Shown here piece by piece: positions 9,215 to 17,051 of a stretch of DNA of 64,000 bases. The translations under genes were made by a program, and so were the position numbers. The notes beneath the pieces were generated by a model, which made no database searches, was not told the origin of the DNA, and worked only from the letters and a program-made list of their open reading frames with translations. The stretch's first letter is position 1, and each line of letters begins with the position of its first letter. Source of the DNA: Colwellia sp. (lineage in GTDB: Bacteria; Pseudomonadota; Gammaproteobacteria; Enterobacterales; Alteromonadaceae); NCBI GenBank assembly GCA_013215385.1, contig JABSOY010000010.1:62001-126000 (forward strand), read 5' to 3'.

Positions 9215-9772
9215 ATGTTAAGACATTATTTTTTTTCCGATGATCTTGATGAGTTGGAAAAAGTTGAAAATGAATTAGAGCAAGAAGGGTTCACAGAACC
9301 ACAAATTCATGTATTAAGTGAAAATGATACCGGTGTTGAAAATCATCACCTTCATGAAGTTGCGGCGGTTTTAAAACAAGATGTGGTGCATTCAACTGAA
9401 TTGGGAGCGGTAATTGGTATCATAGGTGCTTGTGCCGTACTCTTGGTTACCTATTTTTTAAACTGGCATCAATCGGAAGCTGGTTGGGTGCCGTTTATAT
9501 TTTTAGCGATCATTACCTTAGGTTTCTGTACATGGGAAGGGGGCTTTATCGGTATTCAGCAACCTAATGTTAACTTTAAACCATTTCAAGAAATGCTGCA
9601 CAATGGTAAACACATTTTGTTTATTGATGTTAAGCCCGATCAAGAATTAGCATTGGCTGCCGTAATGAAAACACATCCGAATGTTTGTGCTTCAGGTCTT
9701 GGTGAATCTTCCCCTAATTGGGTGATTCGTGCACAAGATAATTTTAAAAGTTTTATGAAAACTATGCCTTAG
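9215..9772 (+). CDS. Conserved small membrane protein with two transmembrane segments
   Basis: ATG 9215 is preceded by AGTGGGG (9202-9208); the product is 185 residues. The soluble N-terminus (MLRHYFFSDDLDELEKVENEL) looks like a ferredoxin-like ACT-type alpha/beta fold. Two membrane helices follow: about 65-85 (LGAVIGIIGACAVLLVTYFL) and 93-115 (GWVPFIFLAIITLGFCTWEGG). The C-terminal soluble part includes HILFIDVKPDQE. Similar proteins in Shewanella and Pseudoalteromonas have carried an old, unsupported label as NAD/FAD enzymes of cell division. There is no nucleotide-binding motif here, so I leave the function open. Confidence 0.7.
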   Translation: MLRHYFFSDDLDELEKVENELEQEGFTEPQIHVLSENDTGVENHHLHEVAAVLKQDVVHSTELGAVIGIIGACAVLLVTYFLNWHQSEAGWVPFIFLAIITLGFCTWEGGFIGIQQPNVNFKPFQEMLHNGKHILFIDVKPDQELALAAVMKTHPNVCASGLGESSPNWVIRAQDNFKSFMKTMP

Positions 9773-9802
9773 CAAGTGACGATATCCGCAATAGTTTAAG
9801 CT

Positions 9803-9837
9803 CAACAACCTTATAGCAGTTTGACATTAGGTTGTTG
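9803..9837. terminator. Hairpin between convergent genes
   Basis: CAACAACCT (9803-9811) pairs with AGGTTGTTG (9829-9837) across a 17-base loop. It lies between the stop of the membrane-protein gene and the stop of the small reverse-strand ORF, so it may end transcription from both sides. There is no strong T tract. Confidence 0.4.
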
Positions 9838-9840
9838 TGT

Positions 9841-10017
9841 TTAGCTATACTGATATAAACACCCATCCTTAAAATCAAGAGCTAAATAGCGTCCACTACC
9901 TTCCAATATAAAGCGATTGATTTTAGATAACTCGTCATTTATCCAAACTTGCTTTAACCTTTTATCTATCAGTAAATATACTTCTATTACGTTCTCGTTT
10001 AGAGATATTTTATTCAT
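9841..10017 (-). CDS. Small protein, 58 residues, unknown
   Basis: An intact reverse-strand frame runs from ATG 10017 to TAA 9841. It encodes a hydrophilic 58-residue product beginning MNKISLNENVIEVYLLIDKR and ending in LALDFKDGCLYQYS. The amino-acid mix looks like a real small globular protein: a beta strand (VIEVYLLID), a central WINDELSKINRFIL, then a strand. No strong RBS is seen (TAAGAA just upstream), so expression is uncertain. I recognise no family. Confidence 0.4.
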   Translation of the reverse strand: MNKISLNENVIEVYLLIDKRLKQVWINDELSKINRFILEGSGRYLALDFKDGCLYQYS

Positions 10018-10267
10018 ATTTTCTTAATCACCATCTCGCTACTTTCTCAAAACTAGTCTATGTTATTAATTGAGGTGGTTGATTATTAATCACTTAAATA
10101 ATGTGAACGAGCAAGAAAAATTTAAGATATAAAATACTATTTTAGCTCTATTTCTGTTCCCTATAATCACAATAAAGTTAAGTATAATTTCGTATTTTAT
10201 TTCGCTCATTCAATTAGCAGCAAAGTCACTTGTTTAAAGTACAGCAACTTAAAACTAAGGGTGTGCT

Positions 10268-11632
10268 ATGACGATAGCCATAGTTATTATTTTATTAGTC
10301 ATTGCGACATTAATTTTTCATTTTATTAGCCCGTGGTGGTTTACTCCTTTAGCATCAAACTGGCAAGCGATTGATGACACAATTAATATTACTCTTTGGG
10401 TTGTTGGCATTGTCTTTGTCGCTGTTAGTTTATTTCTAGCATTCGTCATTTTTAAATATCGCTACAATAAAGATAGACGGTCTGACTTTGAACCCGAAAA
10501 TAGCAAGCTTGAAGGCTGGTTAACTTTAATTACAACACTAGGTGTCGCTGCAATGTTGACTCCAGGTCTTTTTGTCTGGGCGGAATTTATTTCTGTACCT
10601 GAAAATAGTGAAATTGTTGAAGTGGTTGGCCAACAATGGCATTGGAGTTATCGACTGCCAGGTAAGGATGGCAAGTTAGGAAAAACAGCAATCAAAATAA
10701 TTAGCGAAGATAACCCGTTTGGTATTGATATTAATGATATCAATGGCGCTGATGACTTACTGGTGAAAAGTAATGAATTGCATTTACTCATAGATCAACC
10801 GGTCAAAGTATTATTACGTTCAAAAGATGTTTTACATAATTTCGCCGTACCGCAATTTAGAGTTAAAATGGATTTAGTGCCTGGTGCCATTACTTTTGTT
10901 TGGTTTACGCCAACGAAGTTAGGTCGCTATGAGCTATTGTGTGAAGAACTCTGTGGTATTGCTCATTTTACCATGCGTGGCTATATCAAAGTAGACACTG
11001 CCAGTGACTATCAAACTTGGCTCGCTAGCTTGCCAACCTTTGCGCAAACATTAACTCGTGACCCTATCAATCTGGCGCAAGGGAAACAACATTATACGGG
11101 GTGTATTTCGTGTCATGGCATCGATGGTCAGGGTAATGAAGCGATGAATGCCCCCCAACTCGCTGGTTTAAGTCGTTGGTATCTTCAACGGCAATTAAAT
11201 TATTTTAAACAAAAGATCAGAGGCCAAAATAGTAACGATACTTATGGTCAACAAATGTCAGCTATGTCAGCTTTATTACCTGATGGTAAAGCCGTTGAAG
11301 ACGTTAGTGCCTACCTTAATTCGTTACCTTCAAGTCAAAACACGCTGATAAATAAAGGCGATGTTATTAAAGGCAAACGCCTTTATAAAAACTGCTCTTA
11401 TTGCCATGGTGATGATGCCCAAGGAAATTATGCCATGAACGCGCCAAAATTAGCAGGACAGCACGCTTGGTATTTAAAAAGACAAATTGGTTCATATCAA
11501 CAAGGCATAAGAGGAGTTCATCCCAATGATCTCTATGGTAAGCAAATGATCTTAATGTCAAAAATCTTGCATGATGAGCGGGCGGTTGATGATGTGGTGA
11601 GTTATATCAATTCACTAACCAATGTCAGATAA
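10268..11632 (+). CDS. coxB: Cytochrome c oxidase subunit II fused to two cytochrome c domains
   Basis: A 454-residue subunit II of an aa3/caa3-type oxidase. Two N-terminal membrane helices (about 3-22 and 38-60) are followed by a periplasmic cupredoxin domain. Its CuA ligands are visible: Cys225, Cys229, His233 and Met236 in CEELCGIAHFTM, with the upstream His in VLHNFAVPQF. Two cytochrome c domains follow, with haem motifs CISCH (279-283) and CSYCH (376-380), each with a downstream Met-containing loop. Ordinary subunit II proteins lack these, and the Bacillus caa3 type has only one. The domains probably accept electrons from a soluble or membrane cytochrome and feed CuA. It is first gene of the oxidase operon. 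Confidence 0.93.
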   Translation: MTIAIVIILLVIATLIFHFISPWWFTPLASNWQAIDDTINITLWVVGIVFVAVSLFLAFVIFKYRYNKDRRSDFEPENSKLEGWLTLITTLGVAAMLTPGLFVWAEFISVPENSEIVEVVGQQWHWSYRLPGKDGKLGKTAIKIISEDNPFGIDINDINGADDLLVKSNELHLLIDQPVKVLLRSKDVLHNFAVPQFRVKMDLVPGAITFVWFTPTKLGRYELLCEELCGIAHFTMRGYIKVDTASDYQTWLASLPTFAQTLTRDPINLAQGKQHYTGCISCHGIDGQGNEAMNAPQLAGLSRWYLQRQLNYFKQKIRGQNSNDTYGQQMSAMSALLPDGKAVEDVSAYLNSLPSSQNTLINKGDVIKGKRLYKNCSYCHGDDAQGNYAMNAPKLAGQHAWYLKRQIGSYQQGIRGVHPNDLYGKQMILMSKILHDERAVDDVVSYINSLTNVR

Positions 11633-11663
11633 ATTTATCTCAGCAATACTTTAGGAGCATGAT

Positions 11664-13442
11664 GTGACAGAAATGGAAAATATAGCGATTGCTGATCAAG
11701 TAGATCATTCAAGCCACCCTAACACCTTTTTGACCAAGTATGTTTGGAGCCAAGACCATAAAGTTATCGCTATTCAATATTCAATCACTGCAATAGCAGT
11801 AGGTCTGATTGCCTTGGTATTGTCAGGAATCATGCGCTTGCAACTTGGCTTTCCTAATGAATTTTCATTTATCGACCCTTCATCTTATCTGCAATTCGTT
11901 ACCATGCACGGCATGATCATGGTGATTTATTTATTAACCGCATTGTTGTTAGGAGGCTTTGGTAATTATTTGATCCCATTAATGATTGGGGCAAGAGATA
12001 TGGTCTTCCCCTATTTGAATATGCTGAGCTATTGGACCTATTTACTATCTGTTCTGGTTTTGATAAGCAGCTTTTTTGTCAGTGGGGGTCCTACGGGGGC
12101 TGGCTGGACGTTATACCCACCGCAAGCCATTTTAAGTGGTACTCCCGGTGCCGATGCGGGTATTTTGTTGATGTTGATATCTTTAGCTATTTTTATTGTC
12201 GCTTTTACTATGGGCGGATTAAATTACGTCTCCACCATTTTACAAGCTAGAGCTAAAGGCATGACCTTAATGCGCATGCCTTTAACTATTTGGGGGATTT
12301 TTGTCGCGACAATTTTGGGGCTTTTAGCCTTTCCCGCATTACTGGTTAGTGCCATTATGATGATTTTTGATAAAGTCGTCGGCACCAGTTTTTTTATGCC
12401 TGCTATTTTATCATTAGGTGAAACACTCGATCATAGTGGCGGCAGTCCAATACTCTTTCAACATTTGTTTTGGTTTTTTGGTCACCCGGAAGTGTACATA
12501 GTTGCCTTACCTGCTTTTGGCATGGTTTCTGATGTCATCGCGGTGCATGCACGAAAAAATATTTTTGGTTATCGCATGATGGTATGGGCCATTGTCGCCA
12601 TTGGTGGTTTGAGTTTTGTGGTTTGGGCACACCATATGTATGTCAGTGGTATGAATCCGTATTTTGGTTTTTTCTTTGCTACCACAACATTGATTATTGC
12701 CATACCTACGGCATTAAAAGTTTATAACTGGCTACTAACATTGTGGCGAGGGAATATTCACCTAACCGTGCCAATGTTATTTGCTATTGGTTTTATTTTT
12801 ACTTTTACTCATGGCGGGTTAACCGGGCTGATGTTGGGTAATGTCGTTATAGACTTGCCCTTATCTGACACCTTTTTTGTTGTTGCTCATTTTCATATGG
12901 TCATGGGGGTTTCACCAGTAATGGTATTGTTTGCTGCCATTTATCACTGGTTTCCTTTATTAACCGGACGTTTTTTAAATAATACCTTGGGAAAATTTCA
13001 TTTTTGGGGAACATTTTTAGGTACTTACGCTATCTATTTACCGATGCATTATTTAGGGTTTTTAGGGGTTCCTCGTCGTTATTTCGCCATGGGAGAAACT
13101 GATTTTATTCCTGAATCTGCCCAGACTCTTAATGCCGGTATCACGGTTTCAGCCATTATTGTTGGTTTAGTGCAATTGGTTTTTATTGCCAATCTGATTT
13201 GGAGCAGCTTTAAAGGAAAAAAATCCGGCCGAAACCCTTGGCAAGCAACATCACTGGAATGGCAAACGGCACAATTTCCTCCCGGGCATGGTAATTGGGG
13301 CAAACATGTACCTCAGGTTCATCGTTGGGCATACGACTTTAGTGTGCCACAGGTTATAGATGACTTTATTCCGCAAAACGTCTCTCCCGCCGAGGTTGAA
13401 TACCTAAGTAGTGAGCAAAATAATAGTAGGGAGGAAAAATAA
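11664..13442 (+). CDS. coxA: Cytochrome c oxidase subunit I (type A1 haem-copper oxidase)
   Basis: A 592-residue catalytic subunit with 12 or more membrane helices. It starts at GTG 11664 behind TAGGAG; ATG 11673 is an alternative. Haem ligands are His82 (VTMHGMIM) and His411, CuB ligands His274, His323 and His324, and the high-spin haem ligand His409 (HFH). HPEVY (274-278) carries the cross-linked Tyr and the D-channel Glu of A1 oxidases; GARDMVFPYLN keeps the D-channel Asp and IPTALKVYNW the K-channel Lys. It reduces O2 to water and pumps protons in the inner membrane. Its last base overlaps the first of the next gene. Confidence 0.95.
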   Translation: MTEMENIAIADQVDHSSHPNTFLTKYVWSQDHKVIAIQYSITAIAVGLIALVLSGIMRLQLGFPNEFSFIDPSSYLQFVTMHGMIMVIYLLTALLLGGFGNYLIPLMIGARDMVFPYLNMLSYWTYLLSVLVLISSFFVSGGPTGAGWTLYPPQAILSGTPGADAGILLMLISLAIFIVAFTMGGLNYVSTILQARAKGMTLMRMPLTIWGIFVATILGLLAFPALLVSAIMMIFDKVVGTSFFMPAILSLGETLDHSGGSPILFQHLFWFFGHPEVYIVALPAFGMVSDVIAVHARKNIFGYRMMVWAIVAIGGLSFVVWAHHMYVSGMNPYFGFFFATTTLIIAIPTALKVYNWLLTLWRGNIHLTVPMLFAIGFIFTFTHGGLTGLMLGNVVIDLPLSDTFFVVAHFHMVMGVSPVMVLFAAIYHWFPLLTGRFLNNTLGKFHFWGTFLGTYAIYLPMHYLGFLGVPRRYFAMGETDFIPESAQTLNAGITVSAIIVGLVQLVFIANLIWSSFKGKKSGRNPWQATSLEWQTAQFPPGHGNWGKHVPQVHRWAYDFSVPQVIDDFIPQNVSPAEVEYLSSEQNNSREEK

Positions 13443-14119
13443 TGCAAATATTAAAAACATTGCAAATAAAGCCATGGTTACCACAAGCGCAAGAAAGCAA
13501 CCTGCCTCCTTTGGTACCCAATAAAGAAAAAGCCGCGAGTACCGCGTTAAAATTCTTCTTAGCTGTAATCGCAGTGATCTTTTTCTTATTTACCGTTACG
13601 TTTTTACAACGCACTCAATCATTTGATTTCCAAGCATTATCAGGTGAACCATGGTTACCGTTTACCAATGCCAGCATGTTATGGCAAAACAGTGTTTACT
13701 TAATAATGGCAAGTATTAGTATTATTGTCGCGAAAAAAGCTGCTGATTTGCAGAGCTTCAAAGGCGTTATTATTTCGTTAACAACAACAGCATTATTTAC
13801 GGTTCTGTTTATTGGCGGCCAAGTTCAAGTTTGGCAACAACTCAATCAGTCAGGTTTTTATATCTACGCTAACCCAGCTAACAGTTATTATTTTCTCCTT
13901 ACGGGTATGCATGCCTTACATATTGTTGCGGGTGTCTTGGTATTTATACGTTGTATTTGGCTGTTTTCATTTAATTTATCATACCAAGTATTAGCTTCCC
14001 GTCTTAAGTTGTGCGCACGGTATTGGCACTTTTTACTTTTCATTTGGTTATTCTTATTTTTTCTGTTAACGAGTGATGCGCAAACCTTTAAAACAATTGC
14101 TTTATTTTGCGGTTTCTAA
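13442..14119 (+). CDS. Haem-copper oxidase subunit III-like protein, first paralogue
   Basis: A 225-residue protein with five predicted membrane helices and the subunit-III features YFLLTGMHALHIVAG and ARYWHFLLFIWLFLF. It starts directly at the end of coxA (one-base overlap), with GGGAGG (about 13429-13434) as RBS. It is more diverged than the second subunit III that follows, and its first ~35 residues are a soluble extension not seen in standard CoxC. Two tandem subunit-III genes suggest either that both assemble into one complex or that one serves another role, such as stabilising the cytochrome c domains of subunit II. Confidence 0.8.
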   Translation: MQILKTLQIKPWLPQAQESNLPPLVPNKEKAASTALKFFLAVIAVIFFLFTVTFLQRTQSFDFQALSGEPWLPFTNASMLWQNSVYLIMASISIIVAKKAADLQSFKGVIISLTTTALFTVLFIGGQVQVWQQLNQSGFYIYANPANSYYFLLTGMHALHIVAGVLVFIRCIWLFSFNLSYQVLASRLKLCARYWHFLLFIWLFLFFLLTSDAQTFKTIALFCGF

Positions 14120-14128
14120 GGAGGATAT

Positions 14129-14818
14129 ATGCCTAATAATCAACAGCAAGAACAGTCACAAGCCAGTGGGTCCTCGCCTTGGCAAAGTGTGAAAAACGAC
14201 TGGGGCGCAGATAAACAAGCTTTCGATATGCCTTGGGGCAAATTGATGATGTGGATATTTTTATTAAGCGATACGTTTATCTTTAGTATTTTTCTTATCA
14301 GTTATATGAATGTACGTATGTCTGTGACCGTTCCTTGGCCGAACCCAAGTGAAGTGTTTGCTTTGACTATTGCAGGTCATCACATTCCTTTGGTATTAAT
14401 TGCCATTATGACATTTATATTAATCACGAGCAGCGGCACTATGGCAATGGCCGTTAATTATGCCTACCAAGGAAATAAGAAAAAAGCAGTTTATTTAATG
14501 GTAACGACAGCATTATTAGGTGCTAGTTTTATTGGTATGCAAGCTTTTGAATGGACTAAATTGATTGTAGAAGAAGGCATAAGGCCTTGGGAGAACCCAA
14601 TGGGGGCTAATCAATTTGGCGCGGCCTTTTTTATGATCACGGGATTCCACGGGCTACATGTTAGTGCAGGTGTTATTTACCTTGGCATGATTGCCAAGCG
14701 AATAAGTCAAGGGAAGTATGATAACAAAGGATATCAAATCGTTGAAATAACTGGACTCTATTGGCATTTTGTTGATTTAGTTTGGGTCTTCATTTTTGCA
14801 TTTTTCTATTTATGGTGA
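14129..14818 (+). CDS. Haem-copper oxidase subunit III, second paralogue
   Basis: A 229-residue membrane protein preceded by AGGAGG (14119-14124). It has five helices, the family end ITGLYWHFVDLVWVFIFAFFYLW, and internal GAAFFMITGFHGLHVSAG. The WHFVD-LVW signature is closer to canonical CoxC/CyoC than that of the preceding gene. Subunit III stabilises the oxidase and supports proton uptake. It overlaps no neighbour but is only 9 bp from the previous gene and 7 bp from the next, consistent with one transcript. Confidence 0.85.
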   Translation: MPNNQQQEQSQASGSSPWQSVKNDWGADKQAFDMPWGKLMMWIFLLSDTFIFSIFLISYMNVRMSVTVPWPNPSEVFALTIAGHHIPLVLIAIMTFILITSSGTMAMAVNYAYQGNKKKAVYLMVTTALLGASFIGMQAFEWTKLIVEEGIRPWENPMGANQFGAAFFMITGFHGLHVSAGVIYLGMIAKRISQGKYDNKGYQIVEITGLYWHFVDLVWVFIFAFFYLW

Positions 14819-14825
14819 GGCTAAT

Positions 14826-15176
14826 ATGATGAAACAACACACAGCAACACAGCGTGTTACATCGAATGTTCCACAGCAACATCCGATCTCAATGTACCTA
14901 AAAGTATGGTTATTACTTTTTGTCTTAAGTGCCTGTTCTTACATGGTTGATTACTTTCAATTTCAAGGCACGCTTAGATGGACACTTATTTTAGCTTTTA
15001 TGTTCTTAAAAGCAGGCTTAATTATTATGGTTTTTATGCATTTAGCATGGGAGCGTATGGCGGTTAAATTATTATTGTTTTTACCCCCAATTGCGATTTT
15101 TATTTTTATTGTTTTGATGTCGAGTGAGGCTGATTATGTTTTTATTAGCCGAATGGTTTCATTTTTTAATCCTTGA
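14826..15176 (+). CDS. Cytochrome c oxidase subunit IV (bacterial small subunit)
   Basis: A 116-residue product from ATG 14826 (ATG 14829 equally possible), with GGTGAGG at 14814-14820 as RBS. It has three membrane helices, and the motif FLKAGLIIMVFMHLAWE is typical of the COX4_pro/CyoD-like small subunit. The first ~25 residues are polar. It lies between subunit III and the haem farnesyltransferase in the same operon, the usual place in caa3-type clusters. Confidence 0.8.
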   Translation: MMKQHTATQRVTSNVPQQHPISMYLKVWLLLFVLSACSYMVDYFQFQGTLRWTLILAFMFLKAGLIIMVFMHLAWERMAVKLLLFLPPIAIFIFIVLMSSEADYVFISRMVSFFNP

Positions 15177-15205
15177 TATCGTCAACTTACGTTTAAGGAA
15201 AGCCA

Positions 15206-16111
15206 ATGAAAAATAATGATAATACTTTGGTGACATCGCCTAGATTAGCGACTTGGCAAGATTATCTAGCCTTATGCAAATTGAAAGTGGTGTTGATGAT
15301 ATTGATCACTTCAATGGTTGGCATGTATCTAGCCAGTGCTCAAAGCTTTGATATCAAATTGATGTTTATCGCTAATATAGCCATTGGCTTTGCGGCTAGT
15401 GCTGCTGCGGTTATTAATCATGTGGTGGATGTTAATATCGATAAAAAAATGCAAAGAACACAATGGCGGCCACTCGTTAAGCAGTGTATCAGCAACAAAC
15501 AGGCGTTGTTTTTTGCCTCTGTTTTGGCCTTCAGTTCGATGTTCTTATTATTGAAATATGTCAATGTGTTAACTGCATTGCTGACTTTAGTGGGCTTTAT
15601 TGGATACGCCGTGATTTATACTTGTTTTTTAAAGCATAAAACACCACAAAACATTGTTTACGGTGGTTTCGCTGGCGCTATTCCCCCCTTACTCGGTTGG
15701 ACCAGTATCACCAATAGCATTGACCTAGAGCCCTTATTACTGACGTTGATTATTTTTTTGTGGACACCGGCTCATTTTTGGCCACTAGCCATAGACAGGA
15801 TTGAAGATTATCGACTCGCTAACGTACCTATGTTGCCTGTCGTTAAAGGGGTAGATTACACTAAAACTTGTGTTTTGATTTATACTATTGCAACCATTTT
15901 TGCGAGTCTATTACCCTATTTTTTCCATTATTCTGGTGAGGTTTATTTATACTTGGTGTTAGCACTTGGCCTCTGGTTTGGCTATTTTGCAGTGCAACTT
16001 AAAATTACCGTAAAGCATCAATTAGCATTAAAAACTTTCCGTATTTCAATTTATTATTTGATTGCACTTTTTCTTGCTTTATTACTCGATCGCTTAATCG
16101 TGCACTGGTGA
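15206..16111 (+). CDS. cyoE: Protohaem IX farnesyltransferase (haem O synthase)
   Basis: A 301-residue UbiA-family prenyltransferase with about nine membrane helices. The first aspartate-rich motif is NHVVDVNIDKKMQRTQWRPL, and the second is DRIEDYRLANVPML. It converts haem B to haem O in the inner membrane, needed for haem O or haem A oxidases. An RBS (AAGGAAAG) lies 5-10 bases before ATG 15206. It is co-oriented and close to the subunit genes. No haem A synthase (CtaA/Cox15) gene is present in this cluster, so the final haem type cannot be settled here. The names ctaB and cyoE are both used for the family. Confidence 0.93.
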   Translation: MKNNDNTLVTSPRLATWQDYLALCKLKVVLMILITSMVGMYLASAQSFDIKLMFIANIAIGFAASAAAVINHVVDVNIDKKMQRTQWRPLVKQCISNKQALFFASVLAFSSMFLLLKYVNVLTALLTLVGFIGYAVIYTCFLKHKTPQNIVYGGFAGAIPPLLGWTSITNSIDLEPLLLTLIIFLWTPAHFWPLAIDRIEDYRLANVPMLPVVKGVDYTKTCVLIYTIATIFASLLPYFFHYSGEVYLYLVLALGLWFGYFAVQLKITVKHQLALKTFRISIYYLIALFLALLLDRLIVHW

Positions 16112-16118
16112 TAAAACA

Positions 16119-16865
16119 ATGATCAATAAATGGTTTAAATCACAACAAGCATTAATACTCATACCTATTTTAGTGGTTATAATATCTGCGATATATATCT
16201 TGTATTTAAGCACTTTTCCCCGTTTCAATATCCATGGGCAGTTGCCTAAAGTACAAGGATTTGTATTAAAAGAAGCTCAACCATTAGCAAGTATTAAATT
16301 AACTGATCATCGGGGCATGCCTGTTAATCGTGACTACCTGCTCGGTAAATGGCATTTTATCACTTACGGATATACTCAATGTCCTGATATTTGCCCGACC
16401 ACTTTATTAACCTTAACTCAGCTTGACGACTTGCTCAGAGCTAACCATGAGGAGCTAGAAACCCAATTTGTTTTTTATACCATTGATCCCGATCGTGACT
16501 CTCAAAAAATACTTGCCCAGTATATTCATTATTTCTCAAAGCATTTTGTTGCTGTTCGGGCAAATAACTCAGCAGATGCTCGAAGCTTTCAGCAAAGTTT
16601 AGGAATAAAAGTAAAAATTACTCGCGGCGATTTAAATGGGATCAAAAGAAATATAAGCAAAAATGAACATGCCCTAACAGCACCAAATAATGATTTATTA
16701 TATCAAGTGAGTCACGGACTCGCGATATTTTTAATTAATCCAGACGCTGAATTACAAGCGGTATTTTTACCAGAAATAACCGAGCTCGGAATAAAAAGTT
16801 TTACCCCGAATATGCTTTATCATAATTATTTAAAAGTTATTAATTATTATCAGCAAGGTAGCTGA
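16119..16865 (+). CDS. SCO1/SenC-family copper chaperone
   Basis: A 248-residue membrane-anchored thioredoxin-fold protein. One N-terminal helix (about 11-31) is followed by the periplasmic domain with the copper site CPDIC (Cys88, Cys92) and the distal His in YQVSHGLAIFL. TLTQLDDLL and FYTIDPDRDS are typical family stretches. Sco proteins deliver copper to the CuA site of subunit II. It ends the oxidase operon, 7 bp after cyoE. The CuB chaperone CtaG/Cox11, often present in such clusters, is absent here. Confidence 0.9.
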   Translation: MINKWFKSQQALILIPILVVIISAIYILYLSTFPRFNIHGQLPKVQGFVLKEAQPLASIKLTDHRGMPVNRDYLLGKWHFITYGYTQCPDICPTTLLTLTQLDDLLRANHEELETQFVFYTIDPDRDSQKILAQYIHYFSKHFVAVRANNSADARSFQQSLGIKVKITRGDLNGIKRNISKNEHALTAPNNDLLYQVSHGLAIFLINPDAELQAVFLPEITELGIKSFTPNMLYHNYLKVINYYQQGS

Positions 16866-17051
16866 AGCAAAAAAAGAAGGGATTAAAGGTGCTTTATCGC
16901 AGATGTTTTTTGTGTCTAGTTAGTTGCATCGGTAAAGTAACTTACTTGTAATCAGCAAGCATTCCGTTTAAATCTTTACTCTAAAAAGCATAACACTTTA
17001 AAAAACATAACAGCCAGCATTACTAACATAAGCTCCATAGACGACTATTTG

